Shown: in pieces, positions 24,544-35,471 of the stretch
Layout: every line of letters starts with the position of its first letter
How positions within the stretch are numbered: position 1 is the first letter of the stretch
DNA from: Ceratobasidium sp. AG-K
Taxonomy: Eukaryota > Basidiomycota > Agaricomycetes > Cantharellales > Ceratobasidiaceae
Direction of reading: 5' to 3'
Length of the DNA stretch: 64,000 bases
Assembly: GCA_037039685.1 (NCBI GenBank)
Contig: JAWNGF010000016.1
Location: 186,001-250,000, forward strand
Position numbers and translations under genes: made by a program
The notes under the pieces: model-generated
The model's input: the letters and a program-made list of their open reading frames with translations, nothing else
What the model was told of the DNA's origin: nothing
Database searches by the model: none

Positions 24544-26683
24544 CTAGCAAAGCTCCTCGTCCGTCGGTCGGAACGTCCAAATCTCCATCACGGTCCGACC
24601 CCCACGACGACACATGATCACACACCGATCGTCTCTAAAGCTCACGCGCCAAACCGCCTCGCACGGCGTCGTCATTTCGCGCACCAGTTGGCCCGTTTTC
24701 ATGTCGTACTATCCAACATATTAACATCCACCCACTTTTATCGGAGCGAAAAACCAAGCGGGCAAGAAGAGGAAAAGGTAGGGGCACTCACCATTTTGAC
24801 AAACCCATCGCTCCCCCCACTCACGACATAGCGATCATCAAACTGAAGACACGTAACGCTATTATCGTGCGCGCTCAGTCGGTGCACCGTCTCGAGCGTG
24901 GCGGTATCATAGACGATGACGCGTCCGTCGGATCCGCCCGTAACCAGCGTGTTTCCGAGAAGTTGGATTTGGCCGACGAGGGAGGTGTGGCCTTGGAGGA
25001 GGGCGATGCAGTCGCTGCAGCCGAGTAGGTGTTCGAGGTGAGGCGATTGGCGATATGCGTGGGGAGGCGATTAGTGCGAGCGCAAAGTAGGGAGACGAAT
25101 AGGGAGTTTGAGGGGAAAAAAACGAGTAAGCATATGCGCGAGGAAAAAACGATGCACATACCCAGACGAAGCAGACCATATGCGCACGTGCGAATCCAAG
25201 CTTCCCGTGGCAAGCAACTCGCCATCAAACGCGACAGAATACACTTCATGATAATGGCCCCTAAAAACGCGCAGACACTCGCCCGTATCGACATTCCATA
25301 GCTACCACACAACCCATCAGCAAACCGAAAAATCAGTAGCCGAGGGGCTTACTCGGCACGTCGCGTCGTAGCTCCCGCTGACCACGAGATTCCCCGACAC
25401 TTCAAGGCACCGGACCGAATCTGTGTGGCCTTGGAGGACGTGTACAGCACGTCCGCGGGCAATGTCCCAGACGCGGACCATGGTGTCCCGTGAACCGGAT
25501 ACAGCGATCGGGCGCGCATCGAGGACTTTTAGGCATCGAATGGTGGATGTGTGGCCCCGAAGGACATGTAGGCAATTCCTACTAACAATGAGCTCGAGTT
25601 GGGTGGGATACGTGGGGCTTACCCGGTGGTGAGATCCCATACGCGGACTTCACGGTCGCATCCGCCACTAACGACTACGGCCCCGCTCTGTCCCCATCCG
25701 GCCGAGGCATTGCATGCGTCCCCGAGTGAGCTCCGTCGAGTCCCGCTTCCCTCGTTGAACGTCGAAGAGCCGGTATAGTCTCCGAGCAGCGCACCAGGCG
25801 TGACCTGCGCATCCCACGCCCGCTCGTCCTTGGTCCGCCCCGCATCAGGTTCCCTCATCACCCCGCCCTTGCTTACAAGGCCCAACGTCCAAACTCCAAG
25901 TGTATGCCCCACGAGCGTCCGCACAAGCCTCCCAGTCCGCACGTTAAACACATGTATCCGGTGGTTCGCGAGCCCGACCACGATCCACTCGTCGTCCATG
26001 GCGACAGACGTCACAACCCCATCGTCGGACGAATTATGCGCCTTGAGTATCCGCCCGCCGCGTGCCCAATTACGCTCGGTCAAGTACGAAAGCTTGAAAT
26101 GGTACTGGTGCGTGAGCTGGCGGGGAATCGACGGAGCCGCAAAGGGATAGCTCGGGATCAACGTAAGCCGTCGATCGCGCGTCCCTGGCTCATTCACCTC
26201 TCCGACAGACAGTTTTCGCAATGAGCACCTAAGGTCATCGATGCTCCCGCTGACGCTTCCATATCGGGGGCGCTCGATCGGTAAGCCAGTGGCGGCTTTT
26301 GGACTGCCGTATCCGGCCCGCTCGCACATGGCCTTCCATGTCCATTCGTCTGCGACTAGGGCGTGCCAGAAGTGTGAGACTTGGGCTGCGTGGGCGAGTG
26401 TTTTTGCGTCGTCGACAAAGAATAAAACGTGAAGGGCTACTTCGAGTGGTAATTCTCGGAGAAAATCACGTTTGAGCCTGGGTTGGATGAGGGCGTTGGC
26501 ATGTACGAGTTGGTCTGTGTCGCATGCGGAGACGAGTTGGGTGATGAACTCGCGGCGCTGGGCCGCGGTGAGGAGGTAAAAGAACGGCAGGACGTCGCGG
26601 TTAAAGTTGATTGGTTCGTGTTTGGGTGACCGAGGCGAGGGGGACGGGGCTGGTGTGGGGGGAGAAAATACAGGGACGAGCAC
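24544..26683 (-). CDS. F-box/WD40-repeat protein (Cdc4/Sel10 type)
   Basis: Substrate receptor of an SCF ubiquitin ligase. Five exons, minus strand: 25623-26683, 25353-25578, 25162-25301, 24792-25014, 24544-24708; about 604 residues. The F-box is at roughly residues 73-117 (LRELPLEVALHVLFFVDD, followed by WHALVADEWTWKAM). WD40 repeats follow, each ending in WD-like motifs: VRVWDLTTG, VRVWDIARG, LWNVDTGEC, VRIWSASSG. The second and third exons meet exactly at repeat boundaries. The true start is uncertain: at the 5' end given the frame opens with GTG, and an upstream ATG at about 26769 could be used with a short extra intron that I could not bring into phase. Its 3' end has been copied next to kinase-TPR copy 1. 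Confidence 0.85.
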
Positions 26684-27129
26684 GGTGCTGGACGAGGGGA
26701 GAAGGCCAGGGGGAGAAGGCAGTCGGCGTTTCCCGATTTACGTAGACGCCAGCGTTGATTGTACGACATAGACAACACACAGCGACGTATTTCTCATCAG
26801 CATTACGCTCACTGAAAACGCACTTTTCTCACCCAACAAAGTGCTCAGCCTGCGCAAATGAGCCCATTTCGACCGCAAGTCCGTCTCGTCGAGGAATCAC
26901 AGTTCAGGAACCAGACTATATAGTATTCTAGTCAGAAAGAACAACCACAGGCGTCGTCCTGGCCCCGGTCGTGATTGTGATCGTGATCGTGGTCGTGCAG
27001 TCGTGGTGGAGATTCCCGCCCCGCAGAGATTCTCCCTCAACCGCACCCTGTTTATTACGTAATCATCCCCATCCATACAGAAGCTCCCATTGAAGAAAGG
27101 TTCAGCATTGTTCCCAAATGATGCATCCT
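26684..27129. other. 5' flank of the WD40 gene; no further gene seen
   Basis: It contains the likely true start of the WD40 gene, near 26769. A run at about 26960-27000 alternates GTGATTGTGATCGTGATCGT on the plus strand and is a simple repeat. Confidence 0.35.
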
Positions 27130-27675
27130 TGCGTCCATAGACTTTTGCGTATAGCTCCTTCGTCACAAGGTTCTACGGATCATGATCAGAACAGTGTAAT
27201 GCACAACGATGCACGAGGAACGAGGGGCGCCATGCTTTCGAGCAACGGCAGCAAACGAAACCTACCCCAGATCATCCTTGGTCTCCAACCCCCGTACAGT
27301 ACAAACTTCCTTCTTGCATCCGTTCGTATACCATAAACTTTCCCCTCGCCTCGGTCTCTACCACAATCCGTTAGGCTGGCAATCATGCAATAACAGGAGC
27401 TCACCAATCACAAACTCGTGTTGCGCGTAGAAACTCTTCGAGCGCGTTTCAGGCTTGATGTTATCGTATACGGTGCGTCTGACCCATGTTCGAGCTTCGT
27501 CACGTACGAGGTGAACGAGTCGAACCGACCACTTTCGATCGCGCCGGGCGGGTTGGAGATAAAGGGACGTACGGCGCCTCGGTATTTGCTAGATCCAGGC
27601 AGAGGTTTCTGGGATGAGCCGTCGTAGGAGAGTGCATGAAAGCTCGCGAGCGCCGCGGCTGCAGCCTTTGTAAAT
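27130..27675 (-). pseudogene. Decayed copy A of the CBS-domain gene
   Basis: The minus strand keeps recognisable pieces of the intact CBS gene at 32.4-33.1 kb: LASFHALS with KYRGAV (intact LASLHALS, KYRGAV), then DSFTSYVTKLEHGSDAPYT (intact DSLASYMTKFERGTNAPYK), and the final splice acceptor with LVTK. The start codon is lost, the two central exons are missing and the frame is shifted after the CBS block. A longer open end of about 80 codons after the last acceptor is probably fortuitous. Confidence 0.7.
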
Positions 27676-27734
27676 TCCGAGTATTTGAACTGTTACCTGT
27701 AATACTCCTATTTGCCAGACCCTCAGTCAATCGG

Positions 27735-27850
27735 CGAGTACTCCTGCCGGCGGGGTGGGTGGAGCGAACAATCGTGTACGGAGTCAGTTGATCCAAGGAT
27801 ATTAATTACGATTAGTCAGCACGGTCCACAACCTCGTCGGATTTACAATG
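27735..27850. repeat. CBS-gene upstream block, copy A
   Basis: One of three related blocks, each upstream (higher coordinate) of a CBS gene copy. Shared features are a GTCAGT(T/A)GATC motif, a ATTAGTCAGCA-like motif and a CCACAA(C/T)CTC(G/C)TCGGATTT motif. The other copies are at 31736-31842 and 33222-33332. Confidence 0.65.
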
Positions 27851-28341
27851 GCCACCTTCGCACACAGAACCAGATGAGGGGCCCGGGGAAAGGATCATAT
27901 TTGCAAGTCACGGTTTAATCACTGTAGATACACCGGAATGATGGTCTTGCTAAAGTCTCGAGCTCGAGTTGCCAAGCAGATAGCCAAACAGCTTAGTCAC
28001 CGAGGGCTCATTCGAGATCCAGGTCTGGCTGCTGCCTACCACAGCCTTGGCCATAGCTGACACGACGAGCGTCGCATGCTTGGAGGATTTGTTAGCCCTC
28101 GTGGCATCTCCTGAAGTTTGCCACATTGACACAGCGAACCACGTTTTTAAGCATAAAGGCAAGCACGTATTGGTGTCACTACTTAACACTAATGATTATT
28201 TGAAATCTCGTAGTGTTGTAGGCAAGTCTTTTGAACTGATACTACCTCTCTTGAATTCCAGACGCCTGTCTTGGTCAACTGTTACTGGGAGCTATTCGGT
28301 GACGAGAAACCTACACTTGCTGTGCGGATTATACTAGCTCG
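27851..28341 (+). promoter_or_regulatory. Region upstream of kinase-TPR copy 2
   Basis: No gene is recognised. A short frame at 28047-28337 has unnatural composition and is probably non-coding. The promoter of kinase-TPR copy 2 must lie here. Confidence 0.35.
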
Positions 28342-31054
28342 ATGAGTTCACGAGATTCGCCGCTGGGGGACACATCGGATACACTGATCAGCAGCGCAAC
28401 GGTACGTGGCCGACCATTCAGAGTTGGATGCGCTAGCTGAAGTTGTAAACGATTGTCCCCTCCATGCGCAGTCACTTGAGGAGATAATGGCCGCACTCGC
28501 TCAACGTGGTTGCGCGGACCTCAGTTCCTCAATCAACTCGAACGCATGTAGCAACCTACCTCTCTCTGGAGGAGGCTTTTGCGACGTTTTTCGGGGAGCG
28601 TTGAACAACGGTACTCGGATTGCGATCAAGTCCTTGAGAGTTTATGATAAACCGGGGAAGGATAACGACAAGCAGAAAATACTCAAGGTCGGACAAGCAA
28701 CCAGTCTTCAAATGACGTTGCGCTGATGATGTATGCGTTGTGACAGCGCGCAGCAAGGGAGATATACCATTGGTCAAAACTAGATCACCCCAACGTTCTG
28801 CCACTGGCTGGACTGGCTATCTTCCGCGGAAATATATCGATGATATCCGAGTGGATGGATAATAGTGACCTTATGTCTTACGTCAAGCTTAACCCGGACG
28901 TAAACCGTATGAATCTGGTAAGTTCATTTTGTAAATGACGCTGAAACTTGCTAAGAGATAGGTAAGTGTGTTGGCATATGCGACGGGTTGTGCTATATCC
29001 ACGCAAAAGGCATGGTACGTGGTCAAGCAGATGAACTACAAGGAATGACTGGCTAAGATCATGTAGGTACATGGCGATCTGAAAGCAGTAGGTTTCCTTG
29101 GGCAAACATTAGGGCTAACCTTACTTGGCATGTTAGGCGAATGTTATGGTTTCCCACAGTGGTACACCTCAAATAGCCGACTTTGGAAACTCCCAGCTGA
29201 AAGACATTACGCTCAAGTTTACAAATACGACGAGCCACAGTCATTCCGTTCGATGGACAGTATGTAGTTTTGATAAGGGGTGCTCATGGTTAACCTTGAT
29301 ATATACAATAGGCGCCTGAACTACTGCGTGATGATAATGGCCCCCACGCGAGTAAGGAGGCAGATGTATACGCATACGGAATGGTAAGTGAGGAGTCTTA
29401 AATGTACATTTGCCTTTCGTCAGACTGATTTCGGACCGCAGACGGTACTTGTGCGTATTGATTCATCCTCTAAAATGTAACCATTTAGTAACCCTCGGCA
29501 GGAGGTAATGACTGGCGAAGTCCCGTTTGATGGAGTCAAGGAAAGCCGAGTCATAGTGAGCATCGTAGTGGAGAACAGGATCCCTTCTCGCCCGGATACT
29601 GCCATCAACGATGACCTATGGGGTATACTCATGAGCTGCTGGACTCGGCAGCCAACCGAACGCCCAACGATTGCCAATGTAGGAGACCAAGTAACGGCCT
29701 TGATCGCTGCCTCCTCAAATGTAAACTCGGCCAAATCTGCTGGGGACGGGAGCGAAGTAGGAAAGCCAGACCCGAGGATTAAGCTCGATACTCCTATGCA
29801 AGCAGAAACCATCAAAGAGAGGGGAAACGAGTTCTATAAAAAGGGACAATACTACTTGGCGATTGAGAGCTATTCCAAGGCTATAAGTAAGTACATCCTG
29901 TGTCGTATTTGTGGCCACTTATGGTTACACAGTGAGGAAACCCAACGAACCTACTTATCTGATGAATCGAGCGGCGTCGTACATGGCTGTCGCAAAGTTT
30001 ACCTCCGCATTGGCCGACTGTCAAACCGCCGCGTCATTACAATCCGCGTCGCCAGTGCCCAAAACCCTCCTACGACTTGCGCGCTGTCATTTGGCGCTGG
30101 GTAACACCCCCGCATGTCTCGTAACGCTACGAGACCTGCCCGATTCGACACCTGGCATATCCTACGTCCGGCGACGCGCCGAACAGCTCGAGATACATCT
30201 ACGGCGATTCAAGGATGCACGTGACATGGACGAATGGGACACAGCTGGATCGGCGCTCGAGCGAGCCGTTGAAGCGCTTGAAGGCGACGTACCTGTGCAG
30301 TGGGAGTGTTGGAGAGTCGAGTGCAAAGTGGCCAGAGGGAGCTGGGCTGATGCGCATATGGTCGTCAGGTAGGGGCTCAGATTTGGTGATAGATAGGGCT
30401 AACGGGCTTGGATGCACAGCGACGCCCTCAAACACACTCCATATTCCCCCGAGTTGCTCAGACTACGTGGGTTGGTCATGTTACTCACAAACCAAATACC
30501 CAAAGCCATCCAGCATGCGCAACAAGCACTCCGACTCGATCCAGACCACAAGTCTGCACGACTGTTGCTCAAACGTGCAAAAGAGGTCGAACGGATCAAA
30601 GAAGAGGGTAACACACTCTTCAAGGCTGGCCAATTGGGAGAGGCGGTAGAGAGATACGGAGAGGCGCTCGAGGCAATTGGACAGCGTGTGAGCGAAGGTG
30701 GAGGTGGACATCTGCGTGCGGTATTGTTGAGCAATCGGGCGACTACGCAGTTCAAGGTGGACTTACCCACAAAATCAATGTTGCTCTTGCTGATCAACAT
30801 TGTTGTAGCTGAAACGACTTGAGCCGGCGCTGGAGGATATAAATGCTTCGCTTGCGCTCAATCCCGAGTCGTACAAGGCTCTGCGCACGCGGGCACGTAT
30901 TCACATCGAGCTAGAGCACTTTGAAGACGCTGTGCGCGACTTTAAAGCTGCGCAAGAATCTGCCAAAGGTGATGGCGCTGCTCAGGGAGAGCTACGTAGC
31001 TTGGCCGAGGAGACGAAGAAGGCTGAAGTTATGCTTAATCAAGGACCCCTATAA
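28342..31054 (+). CDS. Protein kinase-TPR fusion protein, copy 2
   Basis: Twelve exons: 28342-28401, 28472-28687, 28747-28917, 28967-29014, 29067-29087, 29137-29259, 29312-29383, 29442-29450, 29502-29886, 29933-30368, 30420-30756, 30809-31054; 707 residues. Kinase: glycine loop at 52-59 (SGGGFCDVF), Lys73 (AIK), Glu97 (AARE), HGDLKAANV at 167-175 with catalytic Asp169, DFG at 187-189, APE at 214-216, Arg294 in ERPT. All catalytic residues are present. A Ser/Gly-rich linker (about 305-335) leads into TPRs from about residue 341 (IKERGNEFYKKGQYYLAI) to the end. The TPR part is very close to the neighbouring DNAJC7-like gene and shares its 436- and 337-base exons. It stops just before the J domain. 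Exon 8 is a 9-base micro-exon (Thr-Val-Leu). The kinase resembles the expanded Agaricomycete TKL kinases. Confidence 0.85.
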
Positions 31055-31090
31055 GATCCTAAATTTAGGGCTGACAGATAATGTCAAGGC
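31040..31090 (+). pseudogene. Out-of-frame start of a lost J domain
   Basis: Directly at the stop codon of kinase-TPR copy 2, another frame reads DPYKILNLG, matching DYYKILNVS at the start of the J domain in the neighbouring co-chaperone. The fusion gene's own frame instead ends in NQGPL and stops. So the duplicated segment once ran into the J domain, and an indel removed it. Confidence 0.65.
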
Positions 31091-31199
31091 GTGACTCGCC
31101 CGAGACCGACCAGAGTCACAGTCAAACTTTGTAAGCGGAGGCAGATTCGAATTAGAGACGCATACACCTAATGTTTAATACAAGCAGCAATCCATAAAC

Positions 31200-31636
31200 C
31201 ACACGGCTATATGTCACATTCAAGAGCATACATGTGCTCGAACTTGGTCACCTACTTCTACGTCAATGTATCCACACTGGCTTTCGGCGCGAATCCAAAG
31301 AATTATCGAGTTGTTCAGATGCTTAATTAGAGTTGGTTGGCCCAACATTGTGCACGCATGGAATGTGTGAAAAGTCCCGGTCGTATGTAGATTAGACCCA
31401 CCTTTCGGCATGATTGTTTTAGGAGAGCGTGAATGTTGGGAGTTGGAGGCCCTGGAGATATAGTGGGTAGGTAGGGGGAAGTCGGGCCGGGCAGTCAAGT
31501 TGATAGATGATGTGTGGTCACCTCTACGACAGTACCTCGATGTTTGGTAGAACTTGATATGAGGGCGTAAAAGATTAAGGTGAGCTGTGGTTAGTAAGTG
31601 CATGCCAACTTGCGAGGAGCACAATGGTCGTAGCCA
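31200..31636 (-). pseudogene. Decayed copy B of the CBS-domain gene
   Basis: The start is kept (MATT, then LLASWHAL, where the intact gene has MATT and LASLHAL), followed by stop codons. Further on, YDRDFSHIP and SLDSRRKPV survive; the intact gene has YDRDFSYIP and VLDSRRKPV. It ends near 31200 in a piece matching TKFE of the CBS block. It lies just behind kinase-TPR copy 2 in the opposite direction. Confidence 0.72.
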
Positions 31637-31735
31637 TCGTAGTGTTTCGGTATTCCAAGTAATAACCGTGATATCCTTAAGCCCGTTATCTCCCCTTGAC
31701 TTATAGATTTTCAGTAGACCAACAAGCACTCTAAC

Positions 31736-31990
31736 GTCCGGCGATGGCGGGCGGGCGGTAGGACGAACACTCGTATGGGGTCAGTTGATCTCTGCATTAT
31801 AAGTTCCACTGGTCAGCACACTCCACAATCTCTTCGGATTTGGGAAAACAACTCTTACATGCCCGGCTGAACCAGGCAGTGGAATAAATGTTCACATCCA
31901 TGTATCGCAAGCAGGATGACTCTATGACACGCATACCGTGACCCTGCGCAAAAAAGGGAGGGGCCAGCCTCTCGAGAACATATTGCTGTG
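31736..31990. repeat. CBS-gene upstream block, copy B, running into DNAJC7 3' flank
   Basis: The first 110 bases match the block at 33222-33332. The sequence to about 31990 then matches 33340-33470, the 3' flank of the DNAJC7-like gene. So copy B was duplicated together with the end of that gene, which marks the original unit as the CBS gene plus the co-chaperone gene. Confidence 0.6.
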
Positions 31991-32377
31991 ATTGAAATTT
32001 CTCCCTTTGCGGAGCTACTTGGCAGCAGGCAATCTCCTACAGCTGGCGCAGTAGCTGGTTTCGATAGAGCATTGAATAGCTCCCTTTCCTCTTTTCGTTT
32101 CAATTTCACTTTCCTCTTCTTTCTCTGTAGTCCGCCTTGTACTAAATTTGCCTGGTCACGCTTTTCGCCCGTAACGCCAATGCATCGCCTCCACTTCTGG
32201 TCTCAACGTCGGTTTGAATTTGTCCCCTCGACAATGGTTGCCGTTACTGTTACAGTTTCTTGCCCTCGTTGTATCCCGACATGCACACGCTCGTCCTCTC
32301 TGCTTGCCAGCAGGTCATAAGCCCAATGCTTCAATGATCACTCTAGGTGTACCCATAAGAATTGCATACAGAAAATC
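31991..32377. other. Intergenic, no gene recognised
   Basis: A Cys/Phe-rich short frame is present on the plus strand, but it has no splice-supported neighbours and no family likeness. Confidence 0.35.
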
Positions 32378-33130
32378 TCAAGCCCCGCGTCGGGTCACGA
32401 AGTTCTACGGATCGTGATCAGGGAGTGTTCGATAGCAAACAAACAACGTACCACCAAATCATCCTTGGTCGCCAACCCCAACACAAACTTTCTCCTTATA
32501 TCCGTCACTGCAGCAGCTCATTAGAATCATCATGACGCCATAATCAGGAACTTACCAATCGCAAAATCGTTCACGCGCAAAAACTCTTCTAGCTCCTCTA
32601 GGGGCGTTTCAGGCGTGATGATCTTGTAGGGTGCGTTGGTCCCGCGTTCGAACTTGGTCATGTACGAGGCGAGCGAGTCGGACTGTACATGGTTAGACAT
32701 CGCTATATATTTAAGCATCGCGTGCGGGACTTACAGGGTTTGCGGCGCCTGCCTCCCACTTGGTCTTGAGCTCCCCGACGTTAATGTATCCCACTGGCTT
32801 TCGGCGCGAGTCCAAAACACTATTGACATTCGGATGTTTGATCAGATTCGACCAGTCTGGTGGTGTGAACTCACGGAATGTATGAAAAATCCCGATCATA
32901 AGCAAGTTGAATGGCTTTTCCGACGTGTTCGCTTCGGGAGAGGGCGAATGCTGGGGGGAGTTGGAGGTCCTAGTGGGTCAAGGTGAGCGGTATGGCGGTT
33001 TGGTTTGTGGTTGTTTATTCACCTCTACGACAGCACCTCGGTACTTGGGGGAGCTTGGTGTGAGGGGTTGGGCTGAAGAGTGGCCTGAGAGTGCGTGCAA
33101 ACTGGCGAGGGGTGCGGCGGTCGTAGCCAT
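32378..33130 (-). CDS. Small CBS-domain protein
   Basis: Six exons, minus strand: 33023-33130, 32875-32969, 32735-32819, 32556-32682, 32452-32507, 32378-32404; 165 residues. A pair of CBS motifs, a ligand-binding fold for adenosyl compounds, makes up nearly the whole protein. First: AIQLAYDRDFSYIPVLDSRR and KPVGYINVGELK. Second: SYMTKFE, KIITPETPLEELEEFL, and IRRKFVLGLATKDDL. The intron at 32820-32874 was placed because only that join restores the CBS pattern IPVLD..RKPVGYI. The cellular role is unknown; small free-standing CBS proteins occur across fungi. This is the intact parent of two decayed copies nearby. Confidence 0.8.
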
Positions 33131-33502
33131 TGTGAGTTCAGCGTCCGAAAGTAGAAAATGCGATGGTATAGCTGTCGTCTGTCAAATACTAGAGCCCTAG
33201 TTGTTCAGCAAGCACTCCAGTCCGGCGATGTCAAGATGGTGGTGGAACGAACAATCACATGGAGTCAGTAGATCTCTAACATTAATTGTGATTAGTCAGC
33301 ATGTTCCACAATCTCCTCGGATTTACAAATATGACGTTGACACACTTGAAAGTAAAGGGAATGTTCATATTCAAATGTTATAAGCATGTAAAGTCTACAA
33401 TACGCATACTGTAATCTTGCACAAGGGAACGCCCAGCCTCCCTCCCATCGAGAGTCCACCCTCTCCCACTCGGAATCCTCCCACTCAGATCGCACTCGAC
33501 AC
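33131..33502. repeat. CBS-gene upstream block, copy C, and DNAJC7 3' flank
   Basis: The block at 33222-33332 is shared with 27735-27850 and 31736-31842. The rest is the 3' flank of the co-chaperone gene. No gene is seen. Confidence 0.55.
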
Positions 33503-35471
33503 TCAGAACCCGCTATATCCACCATGCGAGTGCCCGTGTGAATGGCCCCCGAACCCGCCTCCTCCAAATCCACCTCCGCCCGGGAATCCGCCGCCGCCGC
33601 CGAACCCGCCAAACCCTCCGCGCCCGCCTTGCATCTGGGCCAACATCTCGGCGAGGTTGACTTGCATGCCCATCATTGGGTCCATTCCTGACGAGTCCAT
33701 CTGGCCGTCTTCGTCCGCGCCCATGTCATATCGTCGTCGTCGTTGTGGATCGCTTAGGACTGCGTGGGCTTCACCGATAAGTTTGAATTTTTCTTCGTCC
33801 CCACCCTGTCATTGTTCGTTTTAGCAAGGGTCAAACGATGAGGAGAGAGACGCACCTTGTCTGGATGATGGATTAGACTTTCTCGCCTGTAGGCTTTCTT
33901 GATTTCGGAATCGGTGCATTCTCTGCTCACGTCTGTCCAGGGCATTAGCATTTCATCTCGAAATAAAGGGCCGAACATACTGAGAATCTTGTAGTAGTCC
34001 TTGGTCTTGCTCCGCTTGAGCAAGACCTCGGCCTTTTTGGTCTCTTCCGCCAAGCTACGTAGCTCGCCTTGAGCGGCGCCATCACCCTCGGCAGATTCAT
34101 GCGCCGATTTAAAGTCTCGCACGGCATCCTCAAAGTGCTCCAGCTCGATATGAATACGTGCACGGGTGCGCAGTGCCTTGTACGACTCGGGGTTGAGCGC
34201 AAGCGAAGCATTCGTATCCTCCAACGCCGGTTCGAGTTGTTTCAGCTACAACAACGCAATTAGTAAGGTCAACATAGAGGATGTGGTTAAACTCACCTTG
34301 AACTGCGCAGTTGCCCGATTGCTCAACAACACCGCACGCAGCTGTCCACCTCCACCTTCGCTCACACGCTGTCCAATTGCCTCGAGCGCCTCTCCGTATC
34401 GCTCTACCGCCTCTCCCAATCGCCCGGCCTTGAAGAACGTGTTGCCCTCTTCCTTGATTCGTTCTACCTCTTTTGCACGTTTGAGCAACAGTCGTGCAGA
34501 CTTGTGGTCTGGATCGAGTCGGAGTGCTTGTTGCGCATGCTGGATGGCTTTGGGTATTTGGTTTGTGAGGAACATGATTAGACCACGTAGGCTGAGCACG
34601 TCGGGCGAGTTTGGAGCTAGTCGTAGGGCGTCGCTGTAAACTCGTTAGCTTTGTCTCAAGTGAAATCCAAGGTCATACCTGACTGCCGTCTGCGCACCGA
34701 CCCAACTTCCTCTCGCGACCTCACACTCGACTCTCCAGCACCTCCACTGCACAGGTACATCGCCTTCGAGCGCTTCTACGGCCTGTTCAAGTGCCAATCG
34801 GGCAGCACCCCACTCGTCCTTGTCTCGTGCATCTTTGAATCGCTGCAAATGTAAATCGAGCTGTTCGGCACGTCGTCGAACATCTGATACACCAGGTGTC
34901 GAGTCGGGCAAGTCTCGTAGCGCTGCAAGGCATGCGGGAGTATCGCCCAGCGCCAAATGACAGCGTGCAAGTCGTAGGAGGGTTTTGGGTACCGGAGACG
35001 CGGATTGTAATGACGCGGCGGTTTGACAGTCTGCCAATGCGGGGGCAAACTTTTTGATTGCCATGTACGACGCCGCTCGGTTGGTCAGGTACGAGGGCTC
35101 ATTAGGGTTCATCGCTACATTATCATAAGTGGCTATAAATACGACACGGGACGCACTCACTTATGGCCTTGGAATAGTTCTCAATTGCCAAGTCATACTG
35201 TTTCTTCCTAAAGAACTCATTTCCCTTCTCTTTAATAAGCTCTGCCTGCGCAGGAAGGTCGAGCTGCTCGCCCGCGTCGGAAGACTTTTCGTCCGTGTCC
35301 ATCGCGTCGTCGTCCGGAATGACAATGGGCTCTTCCGGAGTCGTCTGACTCGGAGGTGAAGGGGCAGCTGCCGTCTGTTTCTTCCGCTGCCTATATGGGG
35401 GTAAACGATCTTATCGTAATTGCGAAATGGGTCGCTTACGCTGCCTTTTTCTTCTTGTTCGCGGGGGACAT
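33503..35471 (-). CDS. TPR-J-domain co-chaperone (DNAJC7/TPR2-like)
   Basis: Seven exons, minus strand: 35440-35471, 35161-35390, 34679-35114, 34297-34633, 33981-34245, 33856-33932, 33503-33805; 559 residues. TPR repeats run from about residue 60 (LIKEKGNEFFRKKQYDLAI) to 425, followed by a J domain (KDYYKIL, DSEIKKAYRRESLIHHPDK) with its HPD motif at about 456-458. The C-terminus is Gly/Phe rich and ends in HSHGHSHGG. DNAJC7-type proteins hold Hsp70 and Hsp90 through TPR clamps and stimulate Hsp70 ATPase through the J domain. The N-terminus MSPANKKKKA is basic. This gene is the evident donor of the TPR part of both kinase fusions. Confidence 0.9.

Noticed and set aside
26241..26778. Open frames on both strands overlapping the WD40 gene start
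   Set aside because: They are shadows of the F-box exon; only the true start of the WD40 gene in this area remains open.
33417..33824. Proline-rich open frame of 135 codons on the plus strand
   Set aside because: It is the antisense of the Gly-rich C-terminus and the last exon of the DNAJC7-like gene.
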